From assembly GCF_964340395.1 (NCBI RefSeq), contig NC_135557.1, positions 15,928,867 through 15,992,866 on the forward strand: a stretch of 64,000 nucleotides of DNA, read 5' to 3'. Every line of letters starts with the position of its first letter. Position 1 is the first letter of the stretch. Source of the stretch: Glandiceps talaboti (lineage: Eukaryota > Hemichordata > Enteropneusta > Spengelidae). Of this stretch, positions 1-13,899 are shown piece by piece. Under the pieces are notes generated by a model. It was not told where the DNA came from, ran no database searches, and was given only the letters and a program-made list of their open reading frames with translations. The translations under genes were made by a program, and so were the position numbers.

Positions 1-3000
1 TGAAATGTCTGATTATTCATGCTTGATGTGCACAGTCACAGTTAGTGTACCTGCCTACATCATTAATAATTAATTACTGGAAATACCAGAAATATATTCT
101 CTTTGTTCTAAAACAGAGTACGGGTACCAGGAGTTTAGTGACGTAATGCAAATGAGCAAAGTCAAAATATGTGAGAATGTAACCGCTGCAATTAATATCC
201 TATTAGAATTGTTATAATGTAACAGTTGGTATTAATACACTAAGCAAAAACAACAACTCACACCTTTACTATGAGCTTACTAACAAATCAAAATTCTGTA
301 CACACATCAATGGTTTCAATGTTATAACACAAATATCCATCGACAGTATACGTAATTCTGTGTGTGTTTATATGGGTTGATTTCTGGAAATCTATAATCT
401 GATCTGCATGTTCTCAATATCTAATAATATTCCCATACTGGAAATATTTGGGATTTAAGATAAACTTGATCACCAAATTTGTACACACAGTGTTTTAATC
501 AAATAACAGTTTTTCAGAAAATTGTATGGCGACCACAATATTTTTTCTTGACTTTAACTACAAATGAGTTTGAATTTTCTTGAACATAATACCATAACAA
601 TGAAATTGTGACTTACTATAGTATTTCCGAGGCGTAGTACGTTAAGTTAGGGACCTGAGTAACGATTCTAACATTCCTACAACCACCCACATACCTCAAC
701 TTTCAATGAATTCTATTGAATTGGTTGTAATCAATATCAGATTAGGACCCTTAATTTCCACCGACAAAGATGTTCTTTTTACTTTTTATGCTAATTAAAT
801 CTGCTACTCAGCATTGGCTTTAGAAATGAAGAGGACAGTTTCGGAAGAATTAGGCAGATTTGTTGTTTAAGTGTTTCTAAGTTTCAGGAGAGATGTTATT
901 CATTCATTCATTCAATGTAAGCAGATTTAGCATGGTATTACAGATCACAGTGTGTGGTGTTTTGACTTTTCGTTTTAATCCTGTTTTTTTTTCAACTTTG
1001 TTTTTCACTATTTCATGTACTATAATCTTCACATTTCCTGTTCTACAAAATCTGTGAAATCTTGGTTTGATGCTAAATTTGACTAATCATTTAATCTACT
1101 GCTTTTTAATAAAAGTTTTAAAGAACCCTAGTAAACTGCGATAAAGAACATGTGTAAATAGCCTTGCTTTCTGTTGCATTTACAGCAGTTTTTTAATTTG
1201 CTGATCTGATGATTCTCTGTCAATGGGGTGAAAGCTAGTCACAAATTTTGGAAACCCTACGATTTGAGTTTTGTTCAGACCATTCCCTTTTCCTTTGTGT
1301 TACAGTTTAACATTTATAATGCCCTTGTACACATCAGAAAGGCTCATTGGTGTTCACATGCACAAGTTTGGTGACTAAATATTCTTTTATCTCAACCAAT
1401 CTTTGATCTTGCAAAATGAAGAAATAATGGTATTCTTTGCGAGACCATATAAGCAAATAAATAGTCCAGTCATTATTATGCCAAAAAGCACATCACTAGT
1501 TGCAACAGAATTTAATTTTTCACAATGTGTTCAAAGAATTGCTACAACTATTAACCCATTCAATTGAACAGCGCCTGGACAATCAATGGAAGAACCTAGA
1601 TATCAGGTATTATTACAAGGCTAAATTCAAGCAGAGCAGAATTCCAGACCAGACATCTGAACATATAGGCTGGAAAGCCTGCCTTCAGAATACACCTAAG
1701 TAAACCTAAGTAAAGTAAACATATCATAAATGTCTATAGAATAACAAATCAAAAGTCGTAAAACATCCCAAACTCCCCTTCTCCAAAATTAATAACAGCC
1801 ATTGTCGACTGGTTTCCGTCAGAACTTGACTTTACACTTTGGGACTGTTAAGTTTCTCACTTGGGATTTTACCTGTTTATCGCCATCAACACAGACAAAT
1901 ATACACATAATGGTGTGAAGTTATTTCCACCTGTGTTTGGACAGGTTTGTTGTGGCAAGACAACTGGAATGCATGTCAAAGGTCAACAAATGTCTGCAGT
2001 TAGTTGACCAGAAGCTGTTCTGTTTGTTTTTACAGGAGGTTAAACTTAAGTTGAAGCAAATTGAGTGGGTTACTGCCAAGGGAAAACATATCACTCCTAC
2101 TGTAGTGAGTAAGATAAACAAACAAAACTTAGTGGTTGTTAATTGAGTTAACAGTCTAGCACATGACCGCTAACAGGATAAATCAAATATGGAGATAACA
2201 GTTATCTTGTTCTGGTGATTCTCTAGATACTAAGATATACTCTTCAAACCAAATTATCTTGTTTTGAAGATACTTGTAACAGGACCGATTAGAGCTGAAC
2301 ATAGTAATCTGAGTGACACACCAGACGTACTTCTCTTGCACTAAGTTACAGTCTATCTTGATTTCAACACTTTACTTAGACTTTGAAAATCCAACGTTAT
2401 TCATGTTTTAAAGTTATTACAAGTATCAAAAATAAACTGAACACTGAAACCCAAAATTATTTAATGTTTTGATGATTTTCTAGATACCAATTTTATACCT
2501 GTTAATTTGTCTGAAAATAGTGAAATAAATTTCTTTTGATTTGGAGGATTCTCTTTATACGAACAATAAACCTGGACAGTGAAAATCCAATTTAAAAATA
2601 GTCTTGAGGATTGTCAAGATATTTACACAGTCCTTAGAAACCAATACTGGCTTTAATATTATCTGGTTTCAATATAACCTTGACAAGATTACAAGTCATG
2701 CAAACAAGATAAATTTGATTGATTTGATGATTATATAATGTTAACACTATAGCAGGAATTTACCAGCCCATGCTGAGAACTTTTGTAATTTTCTGTTAAG
2801 ACAACTACTTCAAGAAGAAAAAAAATAGTTGTGATAAGTTTTCAAAATCAAAAATATATACCTATTTGTCATCTATATGGCAACTTTTTGAAATAATAGT
2901 GGTCAAGTTATTCAATATGTTGTGTTAGCTATTGTCTTGTTTTGTTGGAATTATCCTTTTTAATACATGTTTATATTTTGGATTGGTCACTGCTCCTACA

Positions 3001-3504
3001 ATCTTATTAAAATCTGAAAAAGTAGTCAGTTATTTGTTCATTAGCACCTTCTATTTTAGCTTGAATTGTACATTGTGTCACTTGTTCACATTTTGGTGGG
3101 TTACATGCAACTAAAAACAAAACATGAACATATAAAATTTATTATTAATTTATTTATGACTTTATTTCTATATAATAATAATACAATGAGTCAGTTAAGA
3201 AGGCATAACTAATTACATAATTATTTAATATATGAATATATAAATTGGAAAGTAATAAAAAAAATTGTCATCTGCCAACTAGTCTGATCCCGGCCAAAAT
3301 AAACCGAGATACAAGCAAAGTTGAAGATAATAGCTCAAACTGAAGAAAGTGTTGACCACTAATCAGACTGATATAATATTGGTTTAAAAGTTTGACCACC
3401 AGGATCCACTTCTAGCACATTCTCGCAAGCCGACGCACATAATTATTCCACCATGGCCTCAAGGCAGTGCATCTTGGGGAGTCATAAAGAGGACTAATTT
3501 AGGA

Positions 3505-3760
3505 TGATCTTTCTAGCACTGCAGTGAGTTAAACAGACTCATGGGTTGCACAATGTTATACAAAATAAGTTACTGAGAGTGGCCGTCATCAAGTTACTTC
3601 ACCACATACTACAAAAATTGTCAGTCACACATGATGTTTCTAGCATTGCATTCAGTCAAACGGACTCACTAGCTCACACAATTACACCCAGTTATACAAA
3701 ATAAGTTACTGGGAGTGGCCGCCATCAACAGTTATTTCACCACAAATTACAATAAATGCT
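3505..3760 (+). repeat. Two-copy tandem duplication, about 127 bp
   Basis: The copy starting at 3514 and the copy starting at 3641 share ataagttactg, gagtggccg[tc]catcaa and the flanking order of tagca[ct]tgca and a later ttcaccaca. They are diverged by substitutions and small indels. Confidence 0.75.
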
Positions 3761-3982
3761 AGACCCACACAATACATGTTTGTCATTTTATGCTGATTGG
3801 GCCATTGTTAGCGACACAATTAACCTGTTAGGGTAATGGCCTCCCTCAATTAGCATGTATTAATTCTATTGTCATCACATACTTTTTGACGTTTTTAATA
3901 TGTACAGTTGTATAATACCTGTCATTCTGTTTCTATGCAAGATTTATGGTCCTGGAATGTAACATTTCCATCTGTTGATATG

Positions 3983-4012
3983 AGTATGTATGTATGTATG
4001 TATGTATGTATG

Positions 4013-4044
<32 letters not shown>

Positions 4045-4164
4045 GTATGTATGTATGTATGTATGTGTGTGTGTATGTATGTATGTGTGTATGTATGTAT
4101 GTATGTGTGTATGTGTGTATGTGTATGTATGTATGTATGTATGTATGTATGTATGTATGTATGA
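3983..4164 (+). repeat. GTAT/GTGT compound microsatellite
   Basis: Long GTAT tetranucleotide runs with interspersed GTGT units and one AAAG interruption near 4041. All open frames through it are repeat translations (tyrosine/valine/cysteine/methionine or histidine/threonine/isoleucine) and are not genes. Confidence 0.95.
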
Positions 4165-4833
4165 AATGCCAAATCTATTTTATCACATTTACATTATTCA
4201 TACTATCCTTTCTATCTACAATTTTATACACTAGGTTCTTTATAAACTTTAATAACATATTTAATTCTAAATGCAAGTTTCAAGGAAATAAAATGTTCAA
4301 CAGATATAATCTGTACGTCAAAAATAAAGCGAGTGCTTAGAACTACAATATTGCAATATTGCTCTTAATGTTATACTAATGTATTATTACATCTGATAGT
4401 TTTGAATAAATAGAGACAACCTCCAATTAACTAATAGATTAGTGAGGTGACCTATATATTTCAATCAATCAATTAGTCAAATCAATCAATAATTTGTATG
4501 TTTTAGTGATTATCTTGTCAGAAGTTATTACAGAGAAAGTACTTTATCCATTAGGGATTTAATTATAAGCAGTTTTGACATAACACTGCTATATGATTAT
4601 ATAATTAAAGGTATGGATATAAAAACTGCTCCCAGTTATTTTTTTTAAGGTCCCAGTTCGGAATTGGATCAAAATTTAGATGTGAAAACCTAATGTGAGA
4701 CCCTAGGATTGAAACTGTGGCCTTTAACTGATAAGATAACTTTAACGTGATGATATGGGGTTGGAACATACCCCTTGAATTAAACGACAATTTTCAGTCA
4801 GCTACTTGTGTACTTCATCTCTGTAACTTTCAG

Positions 4834-4958
4834 GGCTCAACAAACTTAGTATCAGTCCAGGCTGTTCACACAGACAACAAACAAACAACCGTATCTATAC
4901 TGCCAAATTATAATGTGGGTAGTCTGTTAGACCAATGGAAATCATTAGAAAATTACAG
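4834..4958 (+). other. Candidate exon of an unrecognised plus-strand gene
   Basis: A pyrimidine-rich acceptor (cttcatctctgtaactttcag) precedes 125 nt of open frame that ends at CAG before GTGAAA, a plausible donor. In the open frame it reads from GSTNLVSVQAV to DQWKSLENYR. The product is not recognised. A second open stretch at about 1525-1612 ends DNQWKNLDIR just before CAG|GTATT. The shared Q-W-K-x-L pattern at a donor is suggestive of related helical exons, but the match is short. If real, this belongs to a gene on the opposite strand from the minus-strand IgSF gene. No start, stop or flanking exon could be joined to it, so chance is a real alternative. Confidence 0.22.
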
Positions 4959-5454
4959 GTGAAACACTTCACCTGGCTAAACCTGACAAGCACAGAAGTT
5001 AAATTTGAACCCAGAAGCTAGACAGACATCTGGCTCAGGCAGTTTAAAATGAATTTTTTTGACATACTAAAAATATTTTTCTTTATACTCCTTTGCAATT
5101 GAAATATCCCAAATTATGAAATATGATGTAACCATATAGCCACACCAGACTAGAAGGTGCCACATTGCATTATATACTATTAGGACTATAGTATCATTGT
5201 CTTTAGAATATGAAAATACCTTATATAGCGTCATATTTGAGACAATGATGATGATATCTGCATAGCTAATTATTTCATCAGTTTTATTTGTAAATGTATT
5301 GCAGTGTTCTTCTAAAATGTTTACAATCAATAGATAACACAACTTTGGTTATATTATACATGTTGTACACTTAAGGTTTCAGGTCAAAGGTCAATATGGA
5401 TGCAATCGACCTATGGAGTAGTTATAATATAAAGCCTGTACTCTCCAGGTGAAA

Positions 5455-5705
5455 GAGTGAAATAAGTTTGGAACTGAATTGAAATCGGTTTTACTATCAC
5501 CACATACACTACGTCAGTTTTGAACTGAAGTACATACTAGTTGTACTGGTTTCGAACCATGTCGAAGGTGTTTTCGAACTGATTCAAAATATTGGTTTGA
5601 AATCGCTTACTGATTCAAATCCATTTCTCGGTTTTCTTATGACAGAAACTGGTTTTGAACTGATTTACACTGATTCAATTTGAATCTGTTTTGAATTAAT
5701 TCAGT
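5455..5705 (+). repeat. Degenerate short repeat based on ACTGGTTTTGAACTGATTC
   Basis: The words gaactga, ggttttgaac and gattcaaat recur many times within 250 bp, with variable spacing, indicating an old simple-sequence expansion of a unit of roughly 20-30 bp. Confidence 0.6.
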
Positions 5706-5979
5706 AGGGGACATGGAAAAAGCACCTCTTAAGCTGGACGACTTTTCTGATACAACTTTGTTTGAGGGGCTTGGATACTGGGGGAGGGGGGACTAAACAA
5801 ATTTGTAACCTCGTTCAAGGAGACTTAAGTGCAACTTTTGTGACATTAACAAGTGGTTCATTTACAGAACACAGGATCTAGAACAAACAGCTGTTACAGT
5901 CATTAGTTTACTTTCAATAATGGAATTGTTTGCCTTTTTGAAAGTAAGTTGTCTTTCTGAAAGAATCTTTTGCTTAAAT

Positions 5980-6285
5980 TTACATATTGTTTGCAATAAA
6001 TTGTCTGCTTGTACTTTCTAGGTGACAGCTTGGTCACTGCAACTACTTCAAAAAAAATTGCGTTGATTGAAAAAAATTAAAACTTTCACATTTCACTCTT
6101 GCTTGCAATAAACTTTGACTGTCCTATCTACATGAAGTAGGTGATCAGTTCAAAAGAAATTCCTCTTTTTGAAAAATAACCCATGAATCTTTTTACTTTT
6201 CAGTCTTGTTTGCGATAAATTCATGACTATGCTATGTAGGTGACAGGTTGGCGACTGTAATCCAAGACAGTTTTTTTATTTGTAG
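5980..6285 (+). repeat. Diverged array, about 115-120 bp period
   Basis: Three blocks share ctt(g)tttgcaataaa or ttgcgataaattca followed about 30-35 bp later by taggtgac or taggtgatca. The copies differ at many positions. Confidence 0.55.
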
Positions 6286-6844
6286 AATGCAGACAACACA
6301 GACAACATAAACACACTGATGTGCATGGCTGATGTAGAAGAAAACAGAGACAGAGTGTACATAAGCGCTGTACATGGCTAACACAGACAGGGACTCAGAG
6401 TGCCCTCTAAGCCAATTTGAAATGTCACTGCCGCACACAATTTCTAGTGATGCACCAAAATTTGGTGTTCCTCTATCTCTTACTATGTTGTGACTCACAA
6501 GAAATGCCAGTTTATATCATTTTGACTTGCAACAACAAAATTTGGCTATCATTAGAAGGTCACAAGGTGTACATAAATGATGTGCATGGCTAACCATCTG
6601 TTAATTTATACACAAATAAATTACAATCTAAGAATTTCATCAATGACGTTAACACTGTATTTAGAAGGCTATTTATGGCACATAATTACGGCCTTTAGGC
6701 ATGACTGACTGTAAAGGTGATTGTTTGCTTTCCATGTTTTGTTTTTAGTGTAGAAGAATTGATGGGTGGTTTGTTTTCCTTTGCATTTCTTTTCAGATTT
6801 CATCTACATTGTTCAGAAGATTGCTATTTGTGTAATGTTCCATG

Positions 6845-6972
6845 ATCCATCAGTTTGGTGAAAATAGTGTATGACGTCACTAGTTAGTTTGGTGAAAATG
6901 TGTACGATTGTCACTGATTCAGTTTGGTAAAATGATATGTCAATTATCACTGGTTCAGTTTGGTGAAAATGT
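6845..6972 (+). repeat. Four-copy array of about 35 bp with a perfect CRE palindrome
   Basis: Copies of cagtttggtgaaaatg begin near 6851, 6885, 6920 and 6956. The spacer of the first copy contains TGACGTCA (6872-6879), the consensus cAMP-response element. Confidence 0.8.
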
Positions 6973-8849
6973 TTAGTATTAGAACCACAATACAGCAATT
7001 AAGGCATGGCTTTCAATCATGGTTATTGTTATTTGATCAGCAAAGCCAACTAGATAATTCTTTTGTTCTGGATCAACTTTTTCTATATTTCTGCCAAATA
7101 ACTGTTTTTTCAAAGCTAAATTCTAATCTTAATCCAGTGAGAGGGAATTTAATTTAAAGATAGGTAAAGATTGGTAACTCAATTTCAAATGTATGTCACA
7201 ATACATTTACCATGACTTTTCTTCTTTTCATTTTGTGGGGGGTGGAGGTGGGGTGGGGTGAGATGTCAGGGAAACTTGAGTAATACATTTTATGATGGCT
7301 TCTGAACAAAATACTGTAAATAGTTATTACTGTAGATAAATATATAATTATATATATATTAAATATATCTTTACTTATACATTGATATATTTCATGAATG
7401 TATTACCTCTTGTGTGTACACAGTAGACCATATAAATGATATTTATTTATTTATTTAGTAACAGGCAATGTGTGCATACAAATATTTTTCATGATATGAT
7501 ATGCTTTTATTTGTATTATATTAGACCACCGGCCTTTACATACAAAGATTATAAACCTAAATGTGTACAGTAGTTTACCAACGTATCTAATTATCAATCA
7601 ATGAAGCTCTTTTTTGAAAAGCAAAGTAAACATATCGTGAACTTATTTTACCTATTATTTTTCGTGATGATTATTAGCTTAATATAATACAACCCTTGAT
7701 CTTGTGTTAAGAGGGGATAATCAAGATCAACTCAGGGCCGATTCTTAACTACATGTACATACCACAGGCATATGTGAACATTTATGGTTTAATTAAATTA
7801 TAATCAATATTAATTATAATCATGTATCATTGTGCTCCCCTAGTTTTCTAAAAATAGTTACATATTGTTCTCATCCGTTTTCAGTGTCTAGAAGTAAACT
7901 GAATTTTCTTTATCTTTCAAGGACAATTTCTAAGTATAATGAACTTTACCTCCAACATGTGTCTTAACTCCTTAGCTGAAGTTAGCATTCTTAGTAAGAA
8001 TCCGAGGCCAAGCCAGATATTTTGTGTTATTTCAAGTCAGTTCACTTCACACATATAGTGACCACCCTTGTATATTATTTGAGTTGACAATTAGTACTAA
8101 ATGTTCAGCCATTAAATAATCAATAAAATAAACAATGAATTTTGCCTTAAGCTAGAACAAGTACTGTGTTTTGTTCTCCGTTCACAAATCAATCTTACTT
8201 AAAACACAAACCACAACACAAATCCATTTCTGTAATGTGAACATTCTCTGATTCAAGATAAGTACCTACTTTTTAAGATCTCAAATTTTGCTTATGTTGG
8301 GCTTAAGGTTACTTCTTTACTTTGGGGTGGCCTAAACTAAAGGGAGGGTCCCTTATAAACTTTGTCAACTCCAGGACAAAGGTCACAGACAGCTCTGTGT
8401 AAGGTTAGCGTGTGAATGGAACGTAATTTACAGGGACAACTCGGGTACTCATTAGTAAATCTGCCTGAGGCTTAAACCAACAAATTGATGTACTCACAGG
8501 GACAAATATCCCTGCTTTGTCAAAAATCCTGCCAAGTGTCATTTTAGTGTTTATGCCTAAGTTTTAAAACCTCTCCAACATCATGGGCAAATCTAGTAAA
8601 TTTACACTTAAGATGTAAAATCTTTTTGTCAAACAAAAAAAAAAAAAGAGAAAGAAAAGAAAATGTCTGTGTTTATTCAGATTGTTAGAAAAACAAAATG
8701 TCTGCCAAAGTGTCTTTCTGTTCTAATCAATACCAAATTCTTTCCTGTGCATTTCTGAATTTCCAGTTATCGAATGAACAGTTTCCAGTAAAAATCACTT
8801 ATCCTTTGACATAATTTCTTTGTTCAAAATAAAACTTTACTGAAAGCCC

Positions 8850-9330
8850 AGTTAGGGCTGGGATGAAAGTTTGGGACTTAAAAACAGGTGTCAGGCAGAG
8901 CTATAGAAAAAGTTAGTCCACAACGAGAACATTATCCTATGTAATTCACTGATTAGATAACGCTGAAAATGAGAACTTGGGATTGAATCATGAGCCTTTA
9001 ACAGAAAATCAGTTGTCTGACAAAGCTACAGCACAAAAGAATGACCCTCTGTATAACGCATACAGTACCACTGATAAATTAATAATCTGCGAGAACTTGG
9101 GGCTAAATTATGGCCCTTTAAAAATGTTGCCTGGCATAGTTATAAAAGAATTGGTCCTTAAACAATCAGAGAGTGGTCCTATGTAATCCTAATAGTTCCA
9201 TCGACAACTTAAATGCAACACTAATGTGGGAACATAGGACTGAATTGTGTGCCTGTAACAACAAGCCATGGGAAGTTACAGCTACCTGAGGGCTTAAGAC
9301 TGTCCAGTCAAACATTAGTCATCGAGTGAA
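8850..9330 (+). repeat. Tandem array of a dispersed repeat, about 120-136 bp period
   Basis: Units carry gagaacttggg[ag][tc]t, then a[at]catgagccttta or tatggcccttta, then caaagctac- or catagttata-type and ggtcc-type segments. Related single or double units occur near 4590-4740, 34540-34890 and 58600-58720, so this is a dispersed family that has expanded locally. Confidence 0.65.
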
Positions 9331-10094
9331 ACTGTCTGCAACTACAGTAACCAGAAAGTTATTGAACAATTTAGGGGATTTAATTATCACTTCTACAAGC
9401 TGTAAGTGAAATGGGGACATAAAAAGTGACTTTTGTACTACTTGGGTTATCGTGACTAGAATGAAAAAAACCTACATACTTCACGTCGTCTGATATAATG
9501 AATTAAACGTACTTAAAACACCAGTATGTGTTGTCTGGATGTAAAACATGAATAATTGATGAGGGACGTTTACGTTTATTGACTATAACCTTTTTACGTT
9601 ATGAGTTAAGTACCCAGTATGCAAACACTGACTATGCGATTATTGTTTGTAATGATTGGTTATACCTTTACGACATTCTGGACTGAATTTAAAGATAAAA
9701 GGCCACACAATGCAGAGTTTTGAAGAAAGTGGCCATTTATCAACGAATGGGTGATGGCTTGAATGATTCCAGAGAAGTGTTTCTGCCCCCTTGGCATAGT
9801 TTTTCTATGGTTTTGAAAGAGTTGAGAGTCAGACAGAATGGAATCCAAGCAAATTGACAAAATCGTTCATTCATTTTTAGAGTTATTTTGAAGAGGAATG
9901 AGTATCGTGTTGTCAAGAATCCACAGTAACTTGAGATAAATTTGACTTTTTCAAGTATTAAATGTTAAAAAGATAAACAATAAATGTTCAGAATTTGGAA
10001 GAAATTGCTGCAAACCCAGATCATACGTACACTTTGAAGGTACATAGAGGATAGATTTGCTAAGTACAATGTATGATCTTTTTTTGTCTGGTCT

Positions 10095-10425
10095 TTTTTT
10101 TTGATTATTTGATTGCCTAAATATATTACCCCATCCCTTTGCTTTAGCACCTCACATTACCCCACAAATGACTTGCAAGAGAACTAGAAATATCCAAGAA
10201 AGGAAACAGTTATGGAGCAGTTTGCACAACACCATGACGGTTTCAGGAAACTTAGATGAAGTTTTAGCTAAATTTGATTTCAAAATTTTTGAATGTTTGA
10301 TTGCCTGAATATATCACCCATTGTTTTAACACCTAACATTACCCCACAAAAGAGCAAGAGAAATAGAAAACCTACAAAGGAAATAACAAAGAAAGGACAC
10401 AGTGTTGGAGCAGCTTGCCCTTTGA
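10095..10425 (+). repeat. Two-copy duplication, about 190 bp
   Basis: Both copies share tttgattgcct[ag]aatata, cattaccccacaaa and gga[ac]acagt followed by tggagcag[tc]ttgc. Confidence 0.75.
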
Positions 10426-11036
10426 CAGTGTAAGCCACCATGTAATCATGTACCACTCGCAACTTAAAGCATAGTGACATACCATAAGTGGTAGACCATA
10501 CGTTAATATCCCATCGATCAAGTTTCAATATACTTCATGTGAGTTACAGGTAAGCACGTCCACCCCACAGCTCTACGAAATACAGTCACGTTACGCTTTG
10601 TTGGTCTCCACTAAGGTATGAAACAACGTACCTCACAGCAACCAAATAGCCTATAGGCTAATTGCAGTCTAAAAAGCTAAAGACAACATTTTTGTGTGTC
10701 GGTAAACTTTTTGTTCCTGAGCTATCTTTGCGGAGACATTAAAAAAACACAATAACTGGATGGGGTCATGCCAAGTGTAAGAATTTATAAACACTACAAA
10801 CTACTCTTTGCCCTGGTGTATACACTTATAGCAAGCAAGTCAGAAAATGTAACCAACTTGCTGAAAATGTTTCAATTCTTCATTTGAACGAATTTTTGTT
10901 GTGGTATTTGTGTACAGAGATTTAATTGTTCTGGTTGTCTTTTCACAGGTAAACAATCTATAAAATGTACAACACATAAAAAAATGGGGTGTTTGCAAAA
11001 AAAATGTACATTATAAATATTTTAATAAAAGCCGAA

Positions 11037-11235
11037 TACTATAAACCAGGAAAGTTTCATTTAAGATTTATTTTCACTTACTTCGTTGAACAACAAAAAC
11101 GCAAAAATAAGTAGTGACTAAAATGCCATTTCATAGGAGAACACAACGTACAAGTCTGGTAATTAGTGAAAATGAGTCTTTCAGAACCAGATGAAAACTA
11201 AAAATCGCAAAATTTTTACGTAGTATATTTCGCAG
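11037..11235. mobile_element. Non-autonomous TIR element, family TACTRTAAAC, copy 1
   Basis: This stretch matches the element at 16986-17195 in the same orientation: shared words include acaaaaacgcaaaaat, gtagtgac and gtctggtaattag. The left end TACTATAAACC has a weaker inverted partner at the right end. No coding capacity is visible. Confidence 0.7.
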
Positions 11236-13899
11236 TTGAGGTTGTTGTTTTAGTGCTAGATAAAGGAATTTTATTGCACTAGTTCCAGCTGTTACAGTTT
11301 TTATTTTTTTTAATTTTTACAGCCTACTAAATCCTGCAGAAGGAATTTTTTCCCTGAAGACATATTTGAAACAAAGACTTTAATGCTCTTGATGACAATT
11401 TTCTGGACTTTACTGTTGATTTGTTAAGTATACCAAAATTAACTACAATAATCAGCTGATAGCAGATAACAGCTGTTCATTTTTTATCTCTATTTAGTCT
11501 TCTGAAAGTTCAATTCTGATTGGCTTCAATCACTCTCTCAGCCAATTACGATTGATGTTATAAATGTACATGGGGAATCTGACCAATGGTGGTGGTGGTC
11601 AATTGTATCATATGCATGGTTAGTCAACACACTTTGTCAACAGGAAATCGACTGATTTTGAACAAATTCACAGGAAAAAAAAGAATAGCTGTTCTGTCAT
11701 GCTTGCATTCCCCTTTATTATCAGAATGACCCCCACCCCCCAGTTTATTTATTTATTAGCAATGAAGGAAGGCCAAAAGTCTGTTTACCTACACAAGATA
11801 ATGTGTTCACATTTAGTTAAAAAATTTGTATTGCATTGTATGTAGATTGATTTTCCCTCAAAAAACAAAACTAATTGGAACAAAATACCATTTTTTGTAG
11901 TCATGCAATTATATCCACTAATTGGTACATTTTTCTAGGGATTTGTTTCCTGAATCATGGCCAAAAAAACATGTTTACTTACACAAGGCTATGTTTCTTA
12001 AATTTCACAAACTCAAAATACTGGAAATAACTTTATCTCAAATATCAAAATACTCTGTTGCCTACAAAATATGATATCAACTTTATTCATCCTCTTGACT
12101 ATTGCTTTCAAAAAAGTTGTAGGAGATTATGTTCGAAGTTCACAAAAAGTGAAATATTTGTCCGAGGTCAATATTCAATCCTGTCGGTAACACCTATTTT
12201 TCAAAACAGTTTAAGTTGTCACTTTTTCTTTCAGCTGACAAATTCTATTGTCACAAACCATTGTTTAAGCTACAGTCGTGCCAACATCTCCTGTTGTACG
12301 TACAACCCTACAATGTTTATTTTTCGTGACAGCTGAAAAATTAGACGACCTAACAACACTAAACTGAAGTCAAGTATAATGTCAACGTGAAGAGAAACAT
12401 CAGATCACCTTGTAAACAAACTGCAGCAACAGAATTACTGAAACTTTTTGCACCTAAGATAGATATAAATATTTGTATGTAGATGGATGTTACGAGGAGC
12501 AGTGTGTTTTAATTGTTTGAGCTTTTAATTTTCCCTTTGTTGTATTGTATTAGGGTTAATAGGCATAAGAACACCTGGGAGGTGTATTTTTAGAGAATGG
12601 AAAACATTTCAAGTGGTTAGATCGCCTTGAGTGTGTCAAATGCCTCCTGGGGGTTTTGCACCAACATAATGTGACTGAGATTACTTCTCTTGTTTGTAGT
12701 GAAGCGACTTTATAGTGACCGAGCCTGCATTGTTCGGATGATGGTATCTGACTCACATGGAGCACAATGCGGGCAGGATACATGATTAGGAACCCTCAAC
12801 TTATTTGGAATTAGAATACCCAGGAAGAGATTACGAAACATTACATCTGCCACGCAGTTGAATGACCGAGTCTATATGAATTTCGAACATTGTCGGTCAC
12901 TTTGTTGGGCGACAAATTTTCCCAAATTTTCAATGTCATTTTCAAATCGAAGTTGCCACATCAATAGAACTTGCTACATCAATGGAATTCTTTGACCATT
13001 TTAGGCAAAAGGAAATAATCTGTCACTGCATAATATATCCGTCAACACTATCACGAAGGTCAAAAGACCGATTTAGAAATCTACTTCAGACATTGTTCAC
13101 CTCTGTGACAAATAACGTTACAAACAGCATTTCAACAAACACTCTTCTGGTAGTGAAAATCAATTTTGAATGGAAGTTCGTTTATTGTGACCAAAAATAT
13201 TTCAATTTTTTTTCATTTGACAGTGCAGTGAATTCTAAATGTGTCAGTAACTTGAGTAAGTAATGAAAGATAAAATTTCATATAGCTTGTCCTTTCAAAC
13301 AACAGTTGGTTCTTTCAGAATGTTTCAGCTGTTTCCATAATTCCAACTGAACATGTAAAGATGTTCCATTCTTCCTGGTTATAGAATTCCTATTTTTATT
13401 TATCTAACATATACATTTCCTAACAAATAAAATTGCAAATTAGAATTACATCAAACCATGTTCCTGAATACCTCTGAACCGACAACCATTTTTGTCAAAA
13501 ATCCAACCAAAAATCTATTTTTGTTTTAAATTATTGCAAATTTTAGGATTAATTTTAGATTAAATTACTTATTTCTTTAACAAAGGTTACAAAACAGACA
13601 GGAATAAGCTTTAAATGATCTCAAATTGAAAGTTCATCCAAAATAAAAATGTCAACATTTTTTGGCAGAAATAAAGAATAGCCCATTCATAGTCTGGTAT
13701 GTCAGTAAATATCCATCATCGATACCACAAATTCTACATCTGCACGTGTACATTTCTAACACAGTTATTGATAAAAGAGAACACCTAGGAATAGTTTAGT
13801 GCTGAGATGTTAAATGTTTACCGTACAAGAATCAATTCAATGTCCCTGTGTGTATTTGGGGATACCGTCTGTGCCAAGAACAACAAAGGGTTAGTCTTT

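Noticed and set aside
1921-2146. Plus-strand frame with ttgtttttacag acceptor at about 2034 and GTGAGT donor at about 2104
   Set aside because: The splice signals look good, but the product is unrecognised and nothing links it to other exons; the opposite strand is also open here.
3908-4340. Open frames of about 100 codons on both strands
   Set aside because: They translate the GTAT/GTGT microsatellite (repeating MYVC or HTYI).
12556-12783. Minus-strand frame with CPHCAPCESD-type cysteine pattern in one frame, possible retroelement zinc-knuckle fragment
   Set aside because: The cysteine pattern and the longest frame are in different frames, and no reverse transcriptase or other motif is nearby.
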